Shown here: piece after piece, positions 44,403 to 52,898 of the stretch | Layout: each line of letters opens with the position of its first letter | Numbering within the stretch: position 1 is the stretch's first letter | Assembly: GCA_944392795.1 (NCBI GenBank) | Contig: CALXXX010000021.1 | Location: 1-64,000, forward strand | Source: an uncultured Alphaproteobacteria bacterium | GTDB lineage: Bacteria; Pseudomonadota; Alphaproteobacteria; CAAHEQ01; UBA3637 | Length of the DNA stretch: 64,000 nt | Reading direction: 5' to 3' | The notes under the pieces: model-generated | Told to the model about the DNA's origin: nothing | Databases searched by the model: none | Seen by the model: the letters and a program-made list of their open reading frames with translations, nothing else | Program-made: the position numbers and the translations under genes

Positions 44403-44846
44403 ATGAAAAAGATTTTTTATAGCTTTCTATTTTTATTCTTTACTGTAGCATTGCAAGCGCAAAATGTGCGCAAAATTCCTTTTTTGCCTTATTTGCAGGC
44501 CGGCGGAACAGGAGGAGAAACGGCAGATACACCCTTCCAAAATGATGCTCCTCGCTCTTTAAGAAAAGTGGCAACAATTTATTTCTCTGCAGATCAAGCT
44601 TCTATCAGAAAAGAAGATTTGGGAACTTTGCAATCTGTGGCAGCTCAAGCAGTACAACAACAAGCAGAAATTTTTTTATATTCTTATGTAACACCTGAAA
44701 TGCCAAATTCAATTGGTGATGAACGATTGAAGTCAACATATAATGCTTTGAAAGATATTAACATATCTCTTCATATTTATTCTGCGATTAATCAACGAGT
44801 GAACCCTGTTATTACACCTCATCGGGTCGAAATTTTCTTAAAATAA
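44403..44846 (+). CDS. Secreted OmpA-like domain protein (diverged)
   Basis: 147 aa. Signal peptide to about LQAQ (20). ATIYFSADQASIRKEDLGTL at about 60-80 and the ending VTPHRVEIFLK have the OmpA/MotB C-terminal pattern (i-Fs ... l ... RvEI). The peptidoglycan-binding Asp-Arg pair is not clear (DERLKSTY could be its counterpart), so binding is uncertain. It has no membrane-span N-terminus, which argues against it being MotB. Adjoins suhB-like by five bases. Confidence 0.6.
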   Translation: MKKIFYSFLFLFFTVALQAQNVRKIPFLPYLQAGGTGGETADTPFQNDAPRSLRKVATIYFSADQASIRKEDLGTLQSVAAQAVQQQAEIFLYSYVTPEMPNSIGDERLKSTYNALKDINISLHIYSAINQRVNPVITPHRVEIFLK

Positions 44847-44913
44847 AAAAGACTTGATTTTTTTTTAAGAATCATGTATAAAGACCTTCGAATTTTAAAG
44901 TGGAGTAAAGTAA

Positions 44914-45144
44914 ATGAAAAAAGATATTCATCCAGACTACCATGAGGTCACGGTTGTGATGACAAATGGGGACGAATTTAAAACCAGAACGACTGCCGGT
45001 AAAGCCGGAGATACTATTCGTCTGGATATTGATCCGCTGGCACATCCAGCTTGGACAGGTGTGCATCGTTTAATTGACACAGGTGGACAATTAGCAAAGT
45101 TTAATAAACGTTTTGCTGGATTCGGTACTAAAAAAAATGACTAA
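44914..45144 (+). CDS. rpmE: Ribosomal protein bL31
   Basis: 76 aa. [21 protein letters not shown] and [24 protein letters not shown] match bL31 well. The CxxC zinc motif of many L31 proteins is absent, so it is the Cys-lacking form. A terminator follows directly. Confidence 0.95.
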   Translation: MKKDIHPDYHEVTVVMTNGDEFKTRTTAGKAGDTIRLDIDPLAHPAWTGVHRLIDTGGQLAKFNKRFAGFGTKKND

Positions 45145-45149
45145 AAAAG

Positions 45150-45179
45150 AAACGCTCATTTTTAGGGGCGTTTTTTTTT
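45150..45179 (+). terminator. Rho-independent terminator after rpmE
   Basis: Arms AACGCTC and GGGGCGTT (one G-T pair) with a TTTTTTTTT tail. Confidence 0.8.
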
Positions 45180-45195
45180 AAAAAAGGAAGAGAAT

Positions 45196-45384
45196 ATGTA
45201 TGCAGATTTTATGAAAAAGAAAATTGTGAACATTTGGGGACAAAATTTTACGGAAATTTTACAAAAAAATTGTCCGGAAAAGAATACTTCTTTATTAAAA
45301 TGTATTGAGAAAAAACAAAAAAAAGCTTCTTCTGAGAAAAAACTGATTTCAAAGAAAACAGATGAGCAAAGAAGATCTTTTTGA
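45196..45384 (+). CDS. Small basic hypothetical protein
   Basis: 62 aa, strong AAAGGAAGAG before ATG. It begins YADFMKKKIVNIWG and ends in a Lys/Ser-rich tail (KKQKKASSEKKLISKKTDEQ). Two Cys. A terminator follows, so it is probably a real monocistronic gene. Possibly nucleic-acid binding by charge; family unknown. Confidence 0.55.
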   Translation: MYADFMKKKIVNIWGQNFTEILQKNCPEKNTSLLKCIEKKQKKASSEKKLISKKTDEQRRSF

Positions 45385-45390
45385 TATTAA

Positions 45391-45417
45391 AAGCCGCAAA
45401 ATAGCGGCTTTTTTTTA
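45391..45417 (+). terminator. Rho-independent terminator between convergent genes
   Basis: AAGCCGC/GCGGCTT around AAAATA, with T-run on the + side; also symmetric enough to work for the minus-strand gene ending at 45430. Confidence 0.8.
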
Positions 45418-45429
45418 TAAAACAAAAAA

Positions 45430-45723
45430 TTATTTCTGAATAGAAGATAAAATTGTTGTAATACGAGGGCTAATATTTTCTTTTTGTTCAATGCCAATCT
45501 TTTTTTCAAAGCTACTCAACATTTTTTGATAGTAGATTAAAACAAATAGGCGAACAGAAGAACTTAAAGAAGCTTTTCCTCGACAGCTATCAATCTGTGA
45601 GCAGAGTTTACTTAATGTTATCTTTTCTCTCAGACAGATATCAGATAAAGCGGTACATGTTTCTTTATCTAAGCGCATACTTGTGCGTCTTTGATTGACT
45701 AAAACATTTTTGCATATTTTCAT
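45430..45723 (-). CDS. Ribbon-helix-helix domain protein
   Basis: 97 aa. QRRTSMRLDKETCTALSDICLREKITLSKL is the RHH_4-type (PF13467-like) motif, and SSVRLFVLIYYQKML its second helix, as in alphaproteobacterial aryl-sulfate-sulfotransferase-misnamed RHH proteins. Likely a DNA-binding homodimer; targets unknown. Confidence 0.8.
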   Translation of the reverse strand: MKICKNVLVNQRRTSMRLDKETCTALSDICLREKITLSKLCSQIDSCRGKASLSSSVRLFVLIYYQKMLSSFEKKIGIEQKENISPRITTILSSIQK

Positions 45724-45858
45724 AAGAACTCTCCTTTAGCAAAATATCGACTCGCATAATACACTTATTATAAGATATTTTTAAAAAAACACAACTTTAA
45801 GATAGTATTTTAAAGAATATTCTTTTTAAAGGAATATAGTTTTTTATATAGAACTTGA

Positions 45859-46749
45859 TTAAGATATTTTTCTGTTAGGAATAGCTGGTTTGAAAAGCGG
45901 TTTTTTTATCAAAGTCCAAGCGGTATTTTGTTCTTTTTGAGGAAGTGCTGGTGTCCCAATAAAGCGATAACAACCAAGTTGTTCTGGGATTTTTTCGAAA
46001 TTTGGATTGTCATGTAAAGTTTCTGAAGCTCCGATAATTAGTAAGCCGCCGGGTTCTAAGCTGTTTTCAATATGTGAGATGGCTGTTTTTTGAGCGGTCT
46101 CTGTCATATAAGAGAGCATGTTTCGACATAGAACAACATCAAAATTTTTTTCATAGAGGGGCTTCATCATATTATGGACTTGATAGTGAATGGTTTTTAA
46201 AATTTCTGGTTTTAATTTCCACATTTCATCTTGCTGGGTAAAGTATTTAAGTAAGAGACGAATAGCTAGTCCTTTTTGAACTTCATAATGAGTATATGTT
46301 CCTTGCTTGGCACGTGCAATAATTTGTTTAGACATGTCTAAAGCATAAACATCCGTTTTGACATCATCAGGCAGGTTCATTTCCTTTAATAAAATAGCAA
46401 TAGAGACAGGTTCTTGTCCACTGGCGCATCCCGCAGATAAAATTTTGATTTTTTTTGTGAGTGGTTTTTCAGCTAAACAAGCTTTTAAGAACCCTTGAAT
46501 TGCCAAAAAGACATATTTATTACGGAAAAAACGTGTATTATTGATACTGACAGCTTCTATTACAGAGTCTCGCAGTTCGACATTATTCAGTCTTAAAGAG
46601 TTAATTAAATCTTCTAAACTGATTAAGTTGTTTTGTCGTAAAATAGGACCTAATCTGCTTTCCAGCAAGTAAATTTGATTAGCTGTTAATGAAAAGCCAG
46701 ATTTTTCTTTTAATAATTCTGCAATAAATTTAAAATCATTTGGTGTCAT
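45859..46749 (-). CDS. cheR: CheR-type chemoreceptor methyltransferase
   Basis: 296 aa. An N-terminal helical domain (FIAELLKEKSGFSLTANQIYLLESRL) and the SAM-binding core ILSAGCASGQEPVSIAILL; NTRFFRNKYVFLAI and FDVVLCRNMLSYM complete it. It methylates receptor Glu in chemotaxis, working against CheB. Neither CheB nor a receptor is in the window. Overlaps the receiver gene upstream by four bases. Confidence 0.9.
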   Translation of the reverse strand: MTPNDFKFIAELLKEKSGFSLTANQIYLLESRLGPILRQNNLISLEDLINSLRLNNVELRDSVIEAVSINNTRFFRNKYVFLAIQGFLKACLAEKPLTKKIKILSAGCASGQEPVSIAILLKEMNLPDDVKTDVYALDMSKQIIARAKQGTYTHYEVQKGLAIRLLLKYFTQQDEMWKLKPEILKTIHYQVHNMMKPLYEKNFDVVLCRNMLSYMTETAQKTAISHIENSLEPGGLLIIGASETLHDNPNFEKIPEQLGCYRFIGTPALPQKEQNTAWTLIKKPLFKPAIPNRKIS

Positions 46750-47096
46750 AGAAGCCCCGCCAAAGAAAGTTTGCTTTGAAGAATATCATGATCAAATGGT
46801 TTCATAATATACTCTGTAACCCCCAAATCTAAAGCAGCTTGAATTTGCTCGGGGGATGTTTCTTTAGAAATATAAATAAATTTTGTATTGTTAAAAGTGC
46901 GTATCAGAGAATCTGTTGTTTCTGTGTGAAAGACCTTATCTAAAAAGACGACATCAGGTGCGTTTTCTTGGCTTAGGAGAAGATGTGCCTCTTCTAGATT
47001 AGAGCGTACAAAAACAGAAAAACCTAAATCTTCTAGCATTTTTTGTAAGATAAAGGTCATTGCTTTTGAATCTAAAATAATCAGAGCCGTTTTCAT
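46746..47096 (-). CDS. Single-domain receiver (CheY-like) protein
   Basis: 116 aa from ATG 47096 (GAGG upstream). TALIILDSKAMTFILQKML, PDVVFLDKVFHTE (phospho-Asp), FIYISKETSPEQIQAALDLGVTEYIMKPF carry the receiver Asp, Ser/Thr and Lys. No output domain. Together with ChpT on the one side and CheR on the other it suggests a chemotaxis or cell-cycle signalling set. Confidence 0.85.
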   Translation of the reverse strand: MKTALIILDSKAMTFILQKMLEDLGFSVFVRSNLEEAHLLLSQENAPDVVFLDKVFHTETTDSLIRTFNNTKFIYISKETSPEQIQAALDLGVTEYIMKPFDHDILQSKLSLAGLL

Positions 47097-47156
47097 CTTA
47101 AACCTCTTTTTTTTTTTTAAGATGTCATAAACCGTTGAAAAAAACAACAAAAAGCT

Positions 47157-47705
47157 TTAAAGATTTTCAATTTTTATCCTTATTTCTTGTTCGTTTTGCA
47201 GATAAATCAATTTTTTTCTCATTAAGGCTGCTAAATAAAAAGCCATTAAAGCAGGAGCTTCTTCTGCAGAGGCATTATCTATATGACCGTTCAGCCGTTC
47301 TGTTAAATCAATATTTTTTTTAAGTTTTTCTCCTGTTGCGTAAAAAGTTTGTTCTTTTTTTATGATTTTCCCTCCTCGGGTCAATTGATCGGCTAATGTC
47401 ATAACAATAGCTCGTTCTAAAGCGTTTTCACAACATCCACTCCACTCAATCGGAACAGAAAGTGTCGAAAGGTAAAACGCCGTTTTATCTTCTGAGCTTT
47501 CAATCGGCATGCCAAAAGTTTGCCGAAAAAATTGCAATCGATACATTAACGCTGTTGCACTTTGCATTAAAAGAGCAGAGGTCTCTTTCACTTCCAAAGG
47601 GTCCTCTGTCAACAACTCAGTGCCATTATAAAGTGCACCAGCGAGATTAGATAAATCATGGCTAATGCGCGTGTAAATTATGTTTAAAAGTTTTACTTCT
47701 GTCAT
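47157..47705 (-). CDS. chpT: ChpT-type histidine phosphotransferase
   Basis: 182 aa. IYTRISHDLSNLAGALYNGTELL is the conserved ChpT helix with phospho-His16 (R-x-x-H-D-L). A degenerate ATPase-like half follows (ENALERAIVMTLADQLTRGG). In Caulobacter ChpT passes phosphate from CckA to CtrA and CpdR; those are not in the window. Its neighbour is a receiver protein, a plausible partner. The gene lies between sucD (5 bases) and the receiver gene. Confidence 0.8.
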   Translation of the reverse strand: MTEVKLLNIIYTRISHDLSNLAGALYNGTELLTEDPLEVKETSALLMQSATALMYRLQFFRQTFGMPIESSEDKTAFYLSTLSVPIEWSGCCENALERAIVMTLADQLTRGGKIIKKEQTFYATGEKLKKNIDLTERLNGHIDNASAEEAPALMAFYLAALMRKKLIYLQNEQEIRIKIENL

Positions 47706-47709
47706 AAAT

Positions 47710-48591
47710 TTATCCTATTTTTGAAAGCGTTTTAAAAACAGCATCTCCGATTCGATTGGGACTATTGACAATAATTGAACCGGCTTCTTTTAAAATCTGA
47801 TTTTTATATGAAGTTTTTTCTTCTTCAGACAAAACAATTGCACCGATATTCCCCATATATGTTTTTTCAGGCACAAAAGAACCGGCGACATAACTAATTA
47901 AAGGTTTGCGGCGTTTTAATTTAGCATAATAAGCTGCAAGATTTTGTTCAAACATACCGCCGATTTCGCCGATGAGAAGAACTGCCTTTGTTTTTTTGTC
48001 TCGACCAAAAAGTTCCATTATATCAACAAAACTTGTTCCTAAGATAGGATACGCCCCTAGAGCAACACAGGTCGAGACACCAAGCCCTTTTTTCTTAAGT
48101 TGTTGTAATGCTTCATACATAACAGAACTTGAACGAGACATGATCCCGATAGAACCTGTTTCAAATAAGTGAGCAGGCATTGTTCCTAATTTGCATTCTC
48201 CAGCAGTAATAATACCAGGAGCGGCAGGACCAATAAGACGACTTTTAGATTTTTTCAGAATACTTTTGATTTTTAAAATTTCATGAACTGGGATACGTTC
48301 AGTCGTGCAAATAATCCAAGGTATTTCAGCTTCTATGGCCGCTTTAATTTCCAAAGGAGCCTGTGAAGGGGACGCATAGATAACGCTGACATCCGGCTTT
48401 TGTTGAGCAATTGCTTCTGTCAGTGTATTAAATAAAGGAACTTTTAAAATCTCCTCACCACCATGCCCTATGGCAATACCTCCAATAATGTTTGTCCCAT
48501 AAGCTAATGCTTGCTCGGTGTGATGTAAACCTTGAGCTGTTAAAATGCCTTGACAGATGACTTTTGTCTTTTGATTTGCAATAATGCTCAT
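47710..48591 (-). CDS. sucD: Succinyl-CoA ligase alpha subunit
   Basis: 293 aa. VICQGILTAQGLHHTEQAL, NIIGGIAIGHGGEE, GIMSRSSSVMYEALQQL and IGEIGGMFEQNLAAYY are SucD blocks. The phospho-His region that usually reads (G-H-A-G-A) near residue 245 appears altered to SFVPEKTYMGNIGAIVLSEE, a change from the normal AG-I-APPGKRMGHAGAI pattern. Worth checking. Partner SucB-like subunit starts upstream with a TAATG overlap. Confidence 0.88.
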   Translation of the reverse strand: MSIIANQKTKVICQGILTAQGLHHTEQALAYGTNIIGGIAIGHGGEEILKVPLFNTLTEAIAQQKPDVSVIYASPSQAPLEIKAAIEAEIPWIICTTERIPVHEILKIKSILKKSKSRLIGPAAPGIITAGECKLGTMPAHLFETGSIGIMSRSSSVMYEALQQLKKKGLGVSTCVALGAYPILGTSFVDIMELFGRDKKTKAVLLIGEIGGMFEQNLAAYYAKLKRRKPLISYVAGSFVPEKTYMGNIGAIVLSEEEKTSYKNQILKEAGSIIVNSPNRIGDAVFKTLSKIG

Positions 48592-49781
48592 TACATAATC
48601 TCCTGCACCGATTGAATAATTGTTCGAACAGCATCATCCATGCTTTGTTTTACAATAAAAGGTAATCCTGATTCAAACAGAATGCGACAGCCTATTTGAT
48701 CATTTGTCCCTTCTATTCGAACAACAATTGGAATTCCGTCACTGATTTCTTTAGCAGCAGCAACTAAGCCTTCTGCAACAATATCACATCTTGCACTGCC
48801 ACCAAAAATGTTAATTAAAACGCCCTCAATATCTGGTTCGGATAAAATCGTTTTTAAGGCATTTGATACAATCTCTTTTGTAGGTTCTCCTCCTAAGTCT
48901 AAAATACAGGATGGTGTTCCTCCGTAAGCATGAAGTAAATCTAATGTGGCCATCGATAAGCCTGAACCATTTGTAATACAACCAATATTACCATTCAACT
49001 TAACATAACGAAAATTATTTAAGCGCGCTTTGATTTCATTTAAACTTTCATCTTCTCGATCATGCATTTCTGCAATTTCTTTATAATTTCCAACTGCATC
49101 TGGATCAAATACTATTTTTCCGTCTAAGGCAACTAAGCTGTTTGTTGACGTAATGACTAAGGGATTGATTTCAACACGAAAAGCGGCATAATTTTTAAAG
49201 ATTTCATACATAGCTTGAAGGATTTTAGCAGTCTTTTTGATGTGTCCTCTTTTCATGCCAATTCTTGTGGCTATTTTAGTTGCGCGAGAAGGTGTTAGAT
49301 TTTTCTGTAAATCCAATTCCTGCTTAATTGACCGAGCTTTGATACCAGGTGTTGTATTTTGTGCTGTGACAAAAACTTTTTCTGCTGAAAAATCAATATA
49401 AATTTCTAAGGCATAAGTTTCACTAATATTCACTTTTTCTTCAATGTAAACTTTTTTAACTTCTTGGCCGCCGATACTTGTTAAAGGTGTAATTAAATGC
49501 TTTCCTAACATGGCCTCTGTTTCTTTTTGAACAGCTTTACGTGTTTTAGCATAACGGATACCACTTTTAGAGCCAGCTTCTTTTTCACGAAAAAAACCTT
49601 GACCACGCATTGGCGTATAAATTTGTGCTTTGACAACCCAGCCATTAGGTGTTTCAAACTTATTCGCTACACGAACAGCTTCTGCGCCTGTATAGGCGAC
49701 ACCTCCTTTAAGAATGGGGATTCCCACATGGCGAAATATTTTTTTTGCTTGATACTCGTGAATGTCCATGTGTGTTTTCAT
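48591..49781 (-). CDS. sucC: Succinyl-CoA ligase beta subunit
   Basis: 396 aa. MDIHEYQAKKIFRHVGIPI, the ATP-grasp GGVAYTGAEAV ... VVKAQIYTPMRGQGFF, EINPLVIT, GSGLSMATLDLLHAYGG and NIFGGSARCDIVAEGL are beta-subunit blocks. ATG at 49781 follows CAGGAAAG. With SucD it makes succinate and ATP/GTP from succinyl-CoA in the TCA cycle. Its start lies inside the end of the DHH gene (74-base overlap). Confidence 0.93.
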   Translation of the reverse strand: MKTHMDIHEYQAKKIFRHVGIPILKGGVAYTGAEAVRVANKFETPNGWVVKAQIYTPMRGQGFFREKEAGSKSGIRYAKTRKAVQKETEAMLGKHLITPLTSIGGQEVKKVYIEEKVNISETYALEIYIDFSAEKVFVTAQNTTPGIKARSIKQELDLQKNLTPSRATKIATRIGMKRGHIKKTAKILQAMYEIFKNYAAFRVEINPLVITSTNSLVALDGKIVFDPDAVGNYKEIAEMHDREDESLNEIKARLNNFRYVKLNGNIGCITNGSGLSMATLDLLHAYGGTPSCILDLGGEPTKEIVSNALKTILSEPDIEGVLINIFGGSARCDIVAEGLVAAAKEISDGIPIVVRIEGTNDQIGCRILFESGLPFIVKQSMDDAVRTIIQSVQEIM

Positions 49782-50721
49782 TTTTACTTTCCTGATAGCC
49801 TAATAAAATATCAGCGATTAAATCTGTCTTTATTTTTTCTACATCAAAATCTGCACTTTGGCAAGTCCCTGCACCAGCATGTCCTCCCCCATGATATTTT
49901 AGCATTAATTCTCCGACATCCAAAGGACAAGTTGTTTTTAAAATAGATTTTCCAGCCGAGAATGTAATGCGATCACTTTGTGTGTCTTTTTGAATAAGAA
50001 GTGATAAATCACAATGAGGATAAAGAGCATATACCATAAATCGATTGCCAGGATATAAAATTTCTTCTTCTCTTAAATCAACTGTGACTAAGTTTTGACA
50101 GACTAAAGCACATCGATTGATTTGATCAATAAAAGGTTGGCGATAGGTTTCATAGAAATGAATTCGTTCTTGCATGTCAGGAAGGTTGAGTATTTCATCT
50201 ATTGATTTTCCTTCCCAATTATCAATTAAATAGGACACTAATTCATTATGATTCTTTTTAAAATCATGGAAACGATAAAAGCCGGTTTTAGGATCAATAA
50301 TGAAATTAAAAAGCGTCCATCCTTTTGGGGATAAAATTTCTTCTTTTGTAAAGTCAGCTGTATCAGCTTTATCGACGGCGGTTAATAGTTCTTCAAACTC
50401 ACCAGGAAATTTCTCATCTAGATGAAAATAGTCATAAATAACACGGGCAGCTGAAGGAGATTGACTATTACAAATAAAATTTTTACGCGTATCACCGATT
50501 CGTCGCGTCTCACTTTCGTGATGGTCAAAAGCCATGTAGATGCCGGTAACATAAGGTAAATTAGCAGAGATATCTTGTATAGTTACTGGTACACGTCCAT
50601 GTTGCATATCTCGTGGATGAACGAATAAGATATCTTCAATTAAGTCCAATTTCTTTAAGAGGATTGCACAAGCTAGACCATCGAAATCATTTCGAGTAAT
50701 TAAACGATATTTTTTTTCCAT
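49708..50721 (-). CDS. DHH-family phosphoesterase
   Basis: 337 aa. ITRNDFDGLACAILLKKL is motif I (N-D-x-D), DKADTADF and FDHHESE (DHH-type motif) lie in the usual places. GGGHAGAGTC is the DHHA1 nucleotide-binding site. Family members cleave nucleotide oligomers or polyphosphate; this one is of unknown specificity. Its last 24 residues overlap the sucC start in another frame, which may be a real overlap or a recent extension of the end. Confidence 0.8.
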   Translation of the reverse strand: MEKKYRLITRNDFDGLACAILLKKLDLIEDILFVHPRDMQHGRVPVTIQDISANLPYVTGIYMAFDHHESETRRIGDTRKNFICNSQSPSAARVIYDYFHLDEKFPGEFEELLTAVDKADTADFTKEEILSPKGWTLFNFIIDPKTGFYRFHDFKKNHNELVSYLIDNWEGKSIDEILNLPDMQERIHFYETYRQPFIDQINRCALVCQNLVTVDLREEEILYPGNRFMVYALYPHCDLSLLIQKDTQSDRITFSAGKSILKTTCPLDVGELMLKYHGGGHAGAGTCQSADFDVEKIKTDLIADILLGYQESKNENTHGHSRVSSKKNISPCGNPHS

Positions 50722-50808
50722 ATAAACCTTCCCTTGATACTTATTTTAGGTTATAAAGAAAGAAGCTTCTGATATCATGACATAAATAGGTAGGAGTTGT
50801 CTAGTCTT

Positions 50809-51096
50809 ATGAAGTATTTTTATCTTTTTTTGGGAATCTTGTGGATTGTTGGATGTACCCCTTTTGTTGATACGCGGAGAGAAGCAGGGCGGATTGGAAA
50901 CATAGGGCAATCTCGTCCAGATCGGATTGCTATTTGTTATAATGGTCTGATGACAAAGCCTGAAGAATTGCAAAAAATAGCAGACGAAGCTTGTGCAAAC
51001 ACAAAACGTCAAGCTGTCTATTCAAAAACGACCTCTTTTAACTGTACTCTTTTTTGGCCATCGACGGCTTTTTTTGATTGTAAAGAAAAAAATTAG
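50809..51096 (+). CDS. Small lipoprotein
   Basis: 95 aa from ATG 50809, with TAGGAG a dozen bases before it. LFLGILWIVGCTPF is a lipobox (Cys about 16). The mature chain includes RREAGRIGNIGQSRPDRIAI, ICYNGLMTKPEELQKIADEAC and paired Cys. Membrane-anchored; no family recognised. Its end overlaps the MscS gene on the opposite strand. Confidence 0.7.
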   Translation: MKYFYLFLGILWIVGCTPFVDTRREAGRIGNIGQSRPDRIAICYNGLMTKPEELQKIADEACANTKRQAVYSKTTSFNCTLFWPSTAFFDCKEKN

Positions 51097-52238
51097 TTTT
51101 TTATTTTTGCTTTTTGCAAAGCTTCATAAATTTCTTCTCGAAGCGTATTGGCTATAGAGAAGATTTGAACTTTATTAGGAATAAAGCAACGCAATTCCAT
51201 TTCTACATGCCCATTTGCAATATCTGTAATAATGACAGAAGGAATAGGATCATCCAAAACGCTGGGATGATTTTGGGCAATTTTCAATAAAAGGCTACGC
51301 ACTTTTTCAATATTTGTTCCATAAGCAACTGAAATTTTGACTTCTGTTCGACCGATTGTATCGACATGTGTCCAGTTGATGATTTTCTTTTGAGTAATAT
51401 CAGTATTCGGAAGTAAAACAGAAGCTTTATCAAAGGTTTCGATTTCTGTAGAGCAGAGGTTAATTTTACGAACAAATCCCTCTGTTTCCTCTACGATAAT
51501 CCAGTCTCCAATTTTAATAGGACGCTCCATTAAAATGATCAACCCAGCAACGAAGTTCTGAAACATATCTTTGAAACCAAAAGCGATACCGATTAAAAGA
51601 GCAGCACATAATAGAATGATGGGCAATATGTTCGCTCCCAAGAAAGCAAATAGACCGCAAAAGGCTAAGATGATGCCTAAATAGCCCATTCCGCCAAGAA
51701 GTGAGTTTTTAAAAGTGATTCCTAATTCAACATGCTCTTTGAGCTTAGATAAAGTAATCCGTTGTAAAAAACGAGTGATCAGCATAATTGCCATAAAAAC
51801 AAATCCGGCTAAAATCAAATTGCGCGTTGAAATAACCAGACCGGTAATTACAATTCCCTCATTTAGCTGAGAAATAAAAGCTGATTGGATATGAAATAAG
51901 CTGATTAAAATCATAAAAGCACAAAAGAAAAATAGAGGCATAATCATATATTTTAAGAGCCAACCTTCTTGATGAGAAACGACATTTCCTTCATAATCAA
52001 AACCAGGTTCATCCAAAAGCCGAGAAAAACGTTTAATCATCCGATATAAAATATAAAGAATAGCAACAGAACCAAAAGCCATTAGTAAGTTATTAGAGAA
52101 ATCATCATAATTGATATCTTGGTTTAGGTAGATAAGAGCAATGACAACTCCGACTAATAAAAGATCCCAAAAAGCGGATAGTTTAGCTAAAAAGGTTTCT
52201 TCTTTGATTTCCCATTTATTTGTTTTTTTTCGCATCAT
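51093..52238 (-). CDS. MscS-family mechanosensitive channel
   Basis: 381 aa. At least five spans, the last forming the pore helix LPIILLCAALLIGIAFGFKDMFQNFVAGL; then the beta domain IKIGDWIIVEETEGFVRKIN, SVLLPNTDITQKKIINWTH and the C-terminal domain. An N-terminal membrane extension (about 170 residues) precedes the MscS core. Opens on membrane tension to release solutes. The upstream gap 52239-52491 is AT-rich with no gene seen. Confidence 0.9.
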   Translation of the reverse strand: MMRKKTNKWEIKEETFLAKLSAFWDLLLVGVVIALIYLNQDINYDDFSNNLLMAFGSVAILYILYRMIKRFSRLLDEPGFDYEGNVVSHQEGWLLKYMIMPLFFFCAFMILISLFHIQSAFISQLNEGIVITGLVISTRNLILAGFVFMAIMLITRFLQRITLSKLKEHVELGITFKNSLLGGMGYLGIILAFCGLFAFLGANILPIILLCAALLIGIAFGFKDMFQNFVAGLIILMERPIKIGDWIIVEETEGFVRKINLCSTEIETFDKASVLLPNTDITQKKIINWTHVDTIGRTEVKISVAYGTNIEKVRSLLLKIAQNHPSVLDDPIPSVIITDIANGHVEMELRCFIPNKVQIFSIANTLREEIYEALQKAKIKN

Positions 52239-52491
52239 TGTTCCTTTCCTGTTTGCTCGTTCAGTTTACGGTTATTTTATTAAAAGAGCAAGCGGTTTGT
52301 CATTTGAGATTTTGTTAAGTATTATTTTTCAAAGTATTATTACAATTGGTGAAATTGTAGTATTCATGGTTCGATAAGGAAAGATATTTTTACTTTTTAG
52401 ATGATTATTATTAATTTATTGTTATTGTTTTTTAGTTGATTTTGTTATTGTTTAATAATATATTTGGAATAAGAAATAAGGAATTTGTAGA

Positions 52492-52791
52492 ATGAAAGTA
52501 TTATTATTTCTTTTAATAATGTTTATGTCTGGGTGTTGTACAGAAAAAAATTATCAGCAAATATTAAATTCAAGATTAAATATGGATGAAAATACATTAA
52601 TAGAAGAAATTGGAAACCCAACATCTGTATATGATACTCCAGAAAAGAGATCGTTAGAATATAAAATAAGTGACACCTATTGTACTCAATATGGATGTTT
52701 TACAAGTTGGTGTACAACACAATATATGATTAAAGATGGTAAGGTTGATAAATGGACATATAAAGGAAATGATTGTTGTGCGTATAAATAA
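52492..52791 (+). CDS. Small Cys-rich lipoprotein, BamE/SmpA-like fold possible
   Basis: 99 aa. LLIMFMSGCCTEKN is a lipobox (Cys15). EENTLIEEIGNPTSVYDTPE-like spacing (DENTLIEEIGNPTS) followed by EYKISDTYC resembles the BamE/SmpA/OmlA start-of-domain pattern. Nine Cys in a short chain suggest disulfides. RBS (AAGGAATTTG) is weak but present. Function unknown; AT-rich DNA on both sides. Confidence 0.65.
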   Translation: MKVLLFLLIMFMSGCCTEKNYQQILNSRLNMDENTLIEEIGNPTSVYDTPEKRSLEYKISDTYCTQYGCFTSWCTTQYMIKDGKVDKWTYKGNDCCAYK

Positions 52792-52898
52792 GGAAAATAT
52801 TTTAAAAATTGAAAGTTATTGATATATTTTTTTATATCAATTATATTTTATAATGACGTTAAAAAGCGTTATAATTTTTATTATAGTTACAAAGTTTT

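Noticed and set aside
49645-49660. CCAGCCA in sucC
   Set aside because: Part of the SucC coding frame, with no terminator or inverted repeat after it.
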